From positions 1 through 7,039 of the forward strand of contig JAUHVN010000145.1 in NCBI GenBank assembly GCA_030425055.1: 7,039 bases of DNA, in the 5' to 3' direction. This document shows, one piece after another, positions 1 through 5,707 of this stretch. Source of the stretch: Actinomycetes bacterium (GTDB lineage: Bacteria > Actinomycetota > Actinomycetes > Actinomycetales > Microbacteriaceae). The notes beneath the pieces are model-generated. The model had not been told where the DNA came from. It ran no database searches and was given only the letters and a program-made list of their open reading frames with translations. Within the stretch, counting starts at the first letter, position 1, and each line of letters starts with the position of its first letter. The translations under genes were made by a program, and so were the position numbers.

Positions 1-1243
1 CCTCGGTTCTGCCGCCGTCGACCCAGGCGACGGTGTGGTCGATGTCGCTGCGGGCGGTGGGTTGGCGGCATCCGGGGAATCGGCAATGTCGGTCGCGCAC
101 GGCGAGGAGTCGCCGCATCTTCCGGTTGGGTTGGTATCGGTCGACGGCGAGGACGGCTCCGGAGATCGGGTGAGTGAGGATGCGGTCCCATCCCGGGGCG
201 TGGCGGGTGAGTTCACGGGCGGTGTCGGGGTCGATCGGCCCGTGACCGGCCAGGGTGACCGCGTCGAACGGGTCGTCGACGGGTGAGCCGAGCAGCGTGA
301 GTACCGGGACGGTGACCTGCACGGTCGCGCGGATGGCGGCCAGACCCGTGTCGGTGGAGCCGACGTGCGCGACGGGGTCGGTGGCGAGCAGCAGGTCGGC
401 GACCAGGTCGGCGCGGATCTCGTCGAGCGACCGGCGTGCGGCGACAAGGGTGTCGAGGTTCTCGCGGGCGCGCTCTGCGGCATCCGCCAGCTCGTCCACA
501 GCCGCCGGGCTCGCGTTCGCGTCACTCGCGGCCGCCCGGACGGCGCGTTCGGCCGCCTTGAGCTTCTCGCGGGCGTCGCGGATCGCCTGCGCGTCGGCAT
601 CGGTCACGTCAAGCGCCATGCGGGTGAGCCGGTCGTGGATGCCGTGGACGATCACCGCGGGACCGGTCAGCAGCATCTCGGCCATGCCGTCGTCGACGTC
701 GTACACCCGCACGTTGCGGGTGCATGCGGCGGCGGCGTGGCGCTCGCGGATCGTCTCGTCGAGGTACCACTCGGCGCGCCGCTTCGCGATCGGCCGCAGC
801 CGTGAGGCCGACTCGGCCTCGGCATAGCCGAGCACGCTCGCTTCGTAGTCGGCGATCAGCTCGGGCCGGGTGATACGGTCGCCCGCCTCGACGATGATCC
901 GCGCGTGCGCGAGCGAGATCCGACCATCCTGCAACGACGCGAGGGTCTCGGTGAACGAACCCACCAACCGCTCGGCCTCAGCGAGCTGACGCTGCACCGT
1001 GCGGTCGGACACCCGCAGCGCCGCCGCCAGTTCGGCCGCGACCGAGCGGCGGGCCAGTTCCGCGTCGGAACGGGTGGGCTCGGCATCCGCCCACTCGTCA
1101 GCGATCGTCGCGGCGCCGGCCAGCACCCGCGCTTCGCGCGCCTGCAAAGCGGCCATCTGCCGACGGATCGCGACGACCTCGTCGACCACCGGCGCCAGTC
1201 GCGCGGCCGCGATCTCGGCGGGAGCGGTGGCCGTCGTCGTCAT
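1..1243 (-). CDS. DUF222 / HNH endonuclease-like protein (13E12 repeat family), 3'-truncated by window edge
   Basis: The 414 complete codons read here belong to the actinobacterial DUF222-HNH family, which includes the 13E12 repeat proteins of mycobacteria. The N-terminal part is Ala/Glu/Arg-rich and helical. Residues about 60-120 resemble the usual DUF222 core, including a helix-turn-helix-like stretch ALRVSDRTVQRQLAEAERLV at 75-94. Residues about 213-275 form a long charged helical segment. The C-terminal HNH module begins near residue 380, with the Cys pair C387 and C392 (HCRFPGC) and the DIDH motif (D400, H403). It is cut at residue 414, so the final zinc-ligand and histidine part lies off the left edge. 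The start is ATG at 1243, followed by ACG ACG ACG; I see no better in-frame start upstream. Function is uncertain: a metal-dependent nuclease is inferred from the HNH motif, and the physiological role of the family is not established. No link to the glycogen genes is apparent. Confidence 0.92.
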   Translation of the reverse strand, partial: MTTTATAPAEIAAARLAPVVDEVVAIRRQMAALQAREARVLAGAATIADEWADAEPTRSDAELARRSVAAELAAALRVSDRTVQRQLAEAERLVGSFTETLASLQDGRISLAHARIIVEAGDRITRPELIADYEASVLGYAEAESASRLRPIAKRRAEWYLDETIRERHAAAACTRNVRVYDVDDGMAEMLLTGPAVIVHGIHDRLTRMALDVTDADAQAIRDAREKLKAAERAVRAAASDANASPAAVDELADAAERARENLDTLVAARRSLDEIRADLVADLLLATDPVAHVGSTDTGLAAIRATVQVTVPVLTLLGSPVDDPFDAVTLAGHGPIDPDTARELTRHAPGWDRILTHPISGAVLAVDRYQPNRKMRRLLAVRDRHCRFPGCRQPTARSDIDHTVAWVDGGRTE

Positions 1244-1254
1244 GGTTTCATCAT
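1240..1254 (-). promoter_or_regulatory. Possible four-codon leader cistron (MMKP) overlapping the DUF222 gene start
   Basis: On the minus strand the sequence ATGATGAAACCATGA encodes Met-Met-Lys-Pro-stop. Its TGA overlaps the ATG of the DUF222/HNH gene in an ATGA junction. The nearest SD-like element, GAGG at 1263-1266, lies 8 nt from the leader ATG but 19 nt from the DUF222 ATG. The mini-ORF is therefore better placed for initiation, and the main gene could be read by termination-reinitiation. This is inference from spacing; GAGG is only a partial SD and the arrangement could be chance. Confidence 0.3.
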
Positions 1255-1274
1255 GACAGGGGCCTCGGACATTC

Positions 1275-1303
1275 GTTCGAAGGGCATTCCATCCGCTCGT
1301 CAA
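1275..1303 (-). promoter_or_regulatory. Weak candidate promoter for the DUF222/HNH gene
   Basis: A TTGACG (-35-like) at 1298-1303 is followed after 17 nt by TCGAAC (1275-1280), which is a poor -10 element. It would give a short 5' UTR of about 25 nt. A second TTGACG lies at 1340-1345 without an obvious -10. Only the -35 match and the geometry support this call. Actinobacterial -10 elements are variable, so it is listed as a possibility only. Confidence 0.2.
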
Positions 1304-1370
1304 CGGGCGCTGGCCGCCGCCGGCGATCACGGTCGGTCCCGTCAAGTGGGCGGCTCGCCGATGTTCCCTT

Positions 1371-1405
1371 CCTGATGAATGATCTACGCGTCAGGTGTCG
1401 ATCAT
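1371..1405 (-). other. Overlapping inverted repeats downstream of glgB
   Basis: Just after the glgB stop codon two interleaved inverted repeats occur. ATGATC (1379-1384) pairs with GATCAT (1400-1405), and CCTGA (1371-1375) pairs with TCAGG (1391-1395). Each has a loop of about 15 nt, and the two stems cannot form together as simple hairpins. Neither is GC-rich or followed by a T tract, so this is not a canonical intrinsic terminator. Further along the transcript a 4-bp GGCG/CGCC hairpin lies at 1349-1359. The rest of the 167-base gap (1244-1410) shows no gene. Where glgB transcription stops cannot be read from the sequence. Confidence 0.2.
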
Positions 1406-1410
1406 CGCGA

Positions 1411-3576
1411 CTAGCGGGCCGACGCCTTGCGGTCGTGGGCGAGCCACAGCACGCCCAGCGGCGGCAGGACGAGCGTCGACCGCCCCGACTCGTTCGCGAG
1501 CACCGAACCGAAGTTCCCGACCCCCGAGCCGCCGTAGTCCGTGGCATCCGTGTTGAGGATCTCGTGCCACACGCCCTTCTCGGGCAGATCGAGTTCGTAG
1601 CCGTGCAGCGGCACGCCGGAGAAGTTCGCGATCACCACGACGGTGTTGCCGTGCCAGTCACGTCGCGTCATCGCGATGACGTTCGGGTTCCACGTGGGCG
1701 CACCCAGACGCGTGAACGCCCGGCCGTCCGAGTCGCGCGCCCACAGCGCCGACTGCGCGCGGTACACGCCGTTCATGGCCGCGACGAACGTCTGCAGCTG
1801 CGCGTGGGAGGGCTGGTCGAGCAGCCACCAGTCGAGGCTGCGCGCCTCGGACCACTCCGACATCTGACCGAACTCCTGGCCCATGAACAGCAGCTGCTTG
1901 CCGGGGTGTCCCCACATGTACGCGAGGAACGCGCGCATGTTCGCCAGCTTCTGCCAGTGGTCGCCCGGCATCCGGCCGAAGAGGCTGCCCTTGCCGTGCA
2001 CGACCTCGTCGTGGCTGATCGGCAGCACGTAGTTCTCGCTGAACGCGTACACGAACGAGAACGACAGCTCGCCCTCGTGGTGCGAGCGGTACATCGGGTC
2101 GCGCTTGATGTACTGCAGCGAGTCGTTCATCCAGCCCATGTTCCACTTGAACCCGAAGCCGAGTCCCGCGCGGTCGGTGGGGGCGGTGACGCCGGGGAAG
2201 CTCGTCGACTCCTCCGCGATCATCGCGATGCCGGGGTGGTGCTTGTACGCGGTCGCGTTGACCTCCTGCAGGAACCGGATCGCTTCGAGGTTCTCGCGGC
2301 CGCCGTGCACGTTGGGAGCCCACTCGCCCTCTTCGCGCGAATAGTCGAGGTACAGCATCGAGGCGACGGCGTCGACGCGCAGCCCGTCGACGTGGAACTC
2401 CTCGAACCAGTACAGCGCGTTGGCGACGAGGAAGTTGCGCACCTCGTTGCGGCCGTAGTCGAAGATGTACGTGCCCCAGTCCTTGTGCTCGCCGCGGCGA
2501 GGATCGGGATGCTCGTACAGCGCCTCGCCGTCGAACTTGGCGAGCGCGAACTCGTCCTTGGGGAAGTGGCCGGGAACCCAGTCCATGATCACGCCGATGT
2601 CGGCCTGGTGCAGCCGGTCGATGAGGTATCTGAGGTCGTCGGGGTGTCCGAAGCGACTCGTCGGCGCGTAGTAGCCGGTCACCTGGTAGCCCCACGACCC
2701 GCCGAACGGATGCTCGGCGAGCGGCATGAACTCGACATGCGTGAAGCCCTGGGCGCCGACGTAGTCCACCAGCTGGTCGGCTGCGTCGCGGTAGGAGAGC
2801 CCCGGACGCCACGAGCCCAGGTGCAGCTCGTAGACCGACATCGGCTGCGAGACCGGCGTGCTCGCTGCTCGCTGCGTCATCCAGGTGCGATCCGACCAGC
2901 TGTACCCCGACTCGGTCACGATCGACGCGGTGGCCGGCGGCACCTCGGCCTCCCGCGCCATCGGGTCCGCCTTGACCACCCATTCGCCGGCCCGGGTGAG
3001 CAGCTGGTACTTGTACGTCGTGCCGGCACCGAGGCCGGGCACGAACAGCTCCCACACGCCGCTCGCGCCCATCGAGCGCAGCGCATGCGCTTGCCCGTCC
3101 CACTCGTTGAAGTCTCCGATGACGCGCACCGCGCGCGCATTGGGGGCCCACACGGCGAAAGACGTACCCTGCGAGCCGCCGTGCTCGCGCACATGCGAGC
3201 CGAGAACGGTCCACAGCTGCTCGTGGCGTCCCTCGGTGATGAGGTGCAGGTCGAGCTCGCCGACCGTCGGCGTGTGGCGGTAGGGGTCGTCGGCGACGTA
3301 GTCGGGGGCGTCGTCGTACGTGGTGACGAGCTCGTACGCGCCGGGGTCGCCGCCGCGCGTGCCCTCCCAGATCCCGGAGCGCACGTGTTCGAGCGGAACG
3401 CGCGTGCCGTCGGAGAACACGGCGGTGACGCTCTTGGCGAGCGGCCGGCGTGCGCGCACTGTCCACTCCACCGCGCCCTCGCGGTCGGTGCCCTGGTGGA
3501 TGCCGAGGACGCCGTGCGGGTCGTGGTGGGAACCGGTCGCGACGGTGTCGAGCAGGGTGTCGGACGGATGCGTCAT
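1411..3576 (-). CDS. glgB: 1,4-alpha-glucan branching enzyme GlgB
   Basis: This cytoplasmic GH13 enzyme cuts an alpha-1,4-glucan chain and reattaches it through an alpha-1,6 bond, making the branches of glycogen-like glucan. It has 721 residues, the usual GlgB length. An N1 domain comes first (HHDPHGVLG at 17-25), then a CBM48/N2 domain (about 125-225, GDFNEWDG at 154-161), the GH13 barrel (about 245-620), and a C-terminal beta domain (about 625-715). Catalytic residues are D402 (DGLRVD), E455 (AEEST) and D523 (SHDE). Each lies three positions before its E. coli counterpart (D405, E458, D526). The ATG at 3576 overlaps the glgE stop as ATGA and has a strong SD, so translation is probably coupled to glgE. 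The glgB frame stays open upstream through most of glgE, but that part reads as Arg/Pro-rich shadow sequence. Homology begins at MTHPSDTLLDTVATG, which fixes the start. Confidence 0.97.
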   Translation of the reverse strand: MTHPSDTLLDTVATGSHHDPHGVLGIHQGTDREGAVEWTVRARRPLAKSVTAVFSDGTRVPLEHVRSGIWEGTRGGDPGAYELVTTYDDAPDYVADDPYRHTPTVGELDLHLITEGRHEQLWTVLGSHVREHGGSQGTSFAVWAPNARAVRVIGDFNEWDGQAHALRSMGASGVWELFVPGLGAGTTYKYQLLTRAGEWVVKADPMAREAEVPPATASIVTESGYSWSDRTWMTQRAASTPVSQPMSVYELHLGSWRPGLSYRDAADQLVDYVGAQGFTHVEFMPLAEHPFGGSWGYQVTGYYAPTSRFGHPDDLRYLIDRLHQADIGVIMDWVPGHFPKDEFALAKFDGEALYEHPDPRRGEHKDWGTYIFDYGRNEVRNFLVANALYWFEEFHVDGLRVDAVASMLYLDYSREEGEWAPNVHGGRENLEAIRFLQEVNATAYKHHPGIAMIAEESTSFPGVTAPTDRAGLGFGFKWNMGWMNDSLQYIKRDPMYRSHHEGELSFSFVYAFSENYVLPISHDEVVHGKGSLFGRMPGDHWQKLANMRAFLAYMWGHPGKQLLFMGQEFGQMSEWSEARSLDWWLLDQPSHAQLQTFVAAMNGVYRAQSALWARDSDGRAFTRLGAPTWNPNVIAMTRRDWHGNTVVVIANFSGVPLHGYELDLPEKGVWHEILNTDATDYGGSGVGNFGSVLANESGRSTLVLPPLGVLWLAHDRKASAR

Positions 3577-5654
3577 TGCGGCTCCTTGACGTGCAGAATG
3601 TGGACGGGCTCGTGGAAGGAGTCCAGGCGGACGAAGTTGTGGTCGGACCAGGTCCACTCGGCGCCGGTCACCAGATCGCGCACCTCGAACGGCGCCCCCG
3701 GCTCGACTCCCCACACGCGGGTGTCGAGGTGGACCATGGTCTCGCGCACCGAGTGGGGGTCGACGTTGGCGACCACGATGACGGTGTCGCCGCGTCCCGT
3801 CGGCGACAGCGCGGCGTCGAGGTGCTTCGAGTAGACGAGGATGGCGTCGTCGTCGCTCCAATGGATCGAGAGGTTGCGCAGCTGGCGCAGCGCGGGGTGC
3901 GCGGCGCGGATCTCGTTGAGCCGGGTGAGGAACGGTGCGAGGGAGTCGCCGCGCTCGATCGCGCCCGCCCAATCGCGCACCTTGTACTCGTACTTCTCGT
4001 TGTCGATGTTCTCTTCCGAGCCCGGGCGGGCGACGTTCTCGTACAGCTCGTAGCCGGCGTAGACGCCGAAGGAGCCGCCCGCCGTCGCCGCGAGCGCCGC
4101 ACGGACGCGGTACGCGGGGCGGCCGCCGAACTGCAGGTACTCGGTGAGGATGTCGGGCGTGTTGACGAAGAGGTTCGGCCGCATGTAGTCGGCGATGTCT
4201 CCCGAGATCCAGGTGAGGAACTCCTCGAGCTGCTCCTTGGTGTTGCGCCACGTGAAGTAGGAATAGCTCTGCTGGAAGCCCGCGGCGGCGAGCGACAGCA
4301 GCGGAGCCGGGCGGGTGAACGCCTCCGCGAGGAAGACCACCTCGGGGTGCGCGGCGTTCACCGTGCGGATCAGCCACTCCCAGAACTGCAGGGGCTTGGT
4401 GTGCGGATTGTCGACGCGGAAGATCTTCACCCCCTGCGAGATCCACAGCATGACGATGCGCAGCACCTCGGCGCGGATGCCCTCGGGGTCGTTGTCGAAG
4501 TTGACGGGGTAGATGTCCTGGTACTTCTTCGGCGGATTCTCGGCGTACGCGATCGAGCCGTCGGGCAGGGTCGTGAACCACTCGGGATGCTCGGCGACCC
4601 AGGGGTGGTCGGGCGCGGCCTGCAGTGCGAGGTCGAGCGCGACCTCGAGGCCCTCTTCGCGGGCGGCACGGACGAAGGCGCGGAAGTCGGCCATCGAACC
4701 GAGATCGGGATGCACCGTGTCGTGGCCGCCTTCGGCCGAGCCGATGGCCCACGGCGAGCCCGGATCCTGGGGGCGCGCGTCGAGCGTGTTGTTGCGACCC
4801 TTGCGATTGAGCCGGCCGATCGGGTGGATCGGCGGCAGGTAGAGCACCTGGAATCCCATGTCCGCGACGGCGGGGAGGCGCTTGATCGCGCTGCGGAAGG
4901 TGCCCGACCGGATCGTCCCGTCCTTGAGGCGGCGTGCGCCCTCGGATCGCGGGAAGAACTCGTACCACGCGCCCACGCCCGCCCGCTCGCGCTCGACGCG
5001 GAGCGTGTGCTCCTCGCCGAGGGTGACGAGCGACATGATCGGGCGATCCGCGAAGCCGCGGGCGATGGCGTCGTCGCGGACGATGTCGAGGGCCGCGGCA
5101 TCCGGCACCGTCTGATCGCGCAGAGCCTCGGCCGCGCCCTTCAGGCTGCGCTTCTGGGCGACCGGTCGCGAACGCTCGCGCCCGGCCTGGTCGAAGAGCC
5201 GGGCTCCCGCCTCGCGCATGAGGGGCGCGTCGACGCCCGCGGCGATCTTGAGATCGGCGGCGTGCTCCCATGTCGCGAAGTCGTCGGCGAAGGTCTCGAA
5301 CCGGAACGTCCAATCGCCCTCTTCGAGGGGCACGATGAGCGCCTCCCAATGGTCGAATCCGTCGTGCAGCGGGTGCAGACGGTGGAGTGACACGTCGCCC
5401 GACGGCGACGTCAGGCGTACGTGCACGCCGATGATGTCGTGGCCCTCGCGGAACGCCGTGACCCGGAAGGGCACGGCTTCGCCGTGGAACGCCTTGGGCC
5501 GATAGGCGCCGAAGGGCACGGTCGGTCCCGGCTCCGAGAGCGGGATGCGCGCCGCCGTGGTGTCGCGATCCGGTTGGAACGGATGCGCCTCGCGCACCGG
5601 GATCGATGACGCGCTGCGCCATGGACGGGAAGCGGAACGGGACGACGTGATCAC
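3573..5654 (-). CDS. glgE: Alpha-1,4-glucan:maltose-1-phosphate maltosyltransferase GlgE
   Basis: GlgE (GH13 subfamily 3) transfers maltose from alpha-maltose-1-phosphate to the non-reducing end of alpha-1,4-glucans, releasing phosphate; it is the polymerising step of the actinobacterial GlgE pathway. The protein has 693 residues, the expected size. An N-terminal beta domain (about 45-140) is followed by the helical S region, the GH13 barrel with its insertions, and a C-terminal beta domain. Catalytic residues are D415 (FRVDNPHTKP), E444 (FLAEAFTRP) and D501 (NTPDIL). All are offset by exactly 21 from D394, E423 and D480 of Streptomyces coelicolor GlgE. The donor-phosphate motif NPPKKYQ is present at 373-379, with N416 next to the nucleophile. 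The start is GTG at 5654, since an in-frame TAG lies just upstream. Its SD is weak, and GTG at codon 20 is an alternative start. The first ~17 residues are Ser/Arg-rich and poorly conserved in character. It probably shares a transcript with glgB downstream. Confidence 0.96.
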   Translation of the reverse strand: MITSSRSASRPWRSASSIPVREAHPFQPDRDTTAARIPLSEPGPTVPFGAYRPKAFHGEAVPFRVTAFREGHDIIGVHVRLTSPSGDVSLHRLHPLHDGFDHWEALIVPLEEGDWTFRFETFADDFATWEHAADLKIAAGVDAPLMREAGARLFDQAGRERSRPVAQKRSLKGAAEALRDQTVPDAAALDIVRDDAIARGFADRPIMSLVTLGEEHTLRVERERAGVGAWYEFFPRSEGARRLKDGTIRSGTFRSAIKRLPAVADMGFQVLYLPPIHPIGRLNRKGRNNTLDARPQDPGSPWAIGSAEGGHDTVHPDLGSMADFRAFVRAAREEGLEVALDLALQAAPDHPWVAEHPEWFTTLPDGSIAYAENPPKKYQDIYPVNFDNDPEGIRAEVLRIVMLWISQGVKIFRVDNPHTKPLQFWEWLIRTVNAAHPEVVFLAEAFTRPAPLLSLAAAGFQQSYSYFTWRNTKEQLEEFLTWISGDIADYMRPNLFVNTPDILTEYLQFGGRPAYRVRAALAATAGGSFGVYAGYELYENVARPGSEENIDNEKYEYKVRDWAGAIERGDSLAPFLTRLNEIRAAHPALRQLRNLSIHWSDDDAILVYSKHLDAALSPTGRGDTVIVVANVDPHSVRETMVHLDTRVWGVEPGAPFEVRDLVTGAEWTWSDHNFVRLDSFHEPVHILHVKEPQ
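3582..3587 (-). promoter_or_regulatory. Ribosome binding site of glgB inside the glgE 3' end
   Basis: The minus strand carries AAGGAG five nt before the glgB ATG (AAGGAG-CCGCA-ATG). It is embedded in the Lys690-Glu691 codons of glgE. It is the clearest Shine-Dalgarno sequence in the window and decides the glgB start against the much longer open frame. Confidence 0.85.
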
Positions 5655-5656
5655 GT
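5645..5656. repeat. 12-bp perfect palindrome over the glgE start codon
   Basis: ACGTGATCACGT is a perfect inverted repeat centred at 5650/5651. It contains the GTG start codon of glgE on the minus strand (5652-5654). Palindromes of this length are expected about once or twice per 7 kb by chance, so only the position makes it notable. It could be an operator or an RNA structure that masks the start, but no family-specific operator is recognised. Confidence 0.3.
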
Positions 5657-5689
5657 TTCGAACCTATCGCGCGACAGGAGGCGAAGACA

Positions 5690-5704
5690 GGCGCCGCGCG
5701 CGCC
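5690..5704 (-). other. Short GC hairpin in the glgX-glgE gap
   Basis: In the 53-base gap between the glgX stop and the glgE start, the transcript can form a GGCGC/GCGCC stem of 5 bp with a 5-nt loop, three bases after the glgX stop. No T tract follows, so at most it is a weak attenuator or 3'-end stabiliser. No convincing promoter is seen in the gap, which favours read-through from glgX into glgE. The gap also contains CCTCCT on the transcript strand, the anti-SD sequence rather than an SD. Confidence 0.25.
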
Positions 5705-5707
5705 GTC

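Noticed and set aside
255..827. Plus-strand open frames opposite the DUF222 gene (190 and 146 codons)
   Set aside because: They are Ser/Arg/Ala-rich or Arg/Gly-rich low-complexity shadows; the minus strand carries the recognisable DUF222/HNH protein.
1349..1359. GGCG/CGCC hairpin between glgB and the DUF222 gene as a terminator
   Set aside because: The stem is only 4 bp and no T-rich tract follows on the transcribed strand.
2860..2873. Tandem duplicate of the 7-mer GCTCGCT
   Set aside because: It lies in the linker of glgB before the catalytic domain, is only two units long, and encodes ordinary residues (Arg-Ala-Ala-Ser).
1658..3466. Minus-strand open frame of 602 codons within glgB in another frame
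   Set aside because: It is an Arg/Ala-rich shadow of glgB, shifted by one frame, with no independent protein features.
1375..3834. Very long plus-strand open frame (819 codons) opposite glgB
   Set aside because: It is antisense to a clear GlgB gene, its composition is Arg/Val/His/Ala-rich without any recognisable domain, and such frames arise from GC-rich codon use on the other strand.
3450..5390. Long plus-strand open frame (646 codons) opposite glgE
   Set aside because: It has no recognisable domain or convincing RBS and lies entirely antisense to a conserved GlgE with all catalytic residues.
5676..5681. AGGAGG in the glgX-glgE gap, looking like a strong ribosome binding site
   Set aside because: It is on the plus strand with no start codon at a suitable distance, while both flanking genes are on the minus strand.
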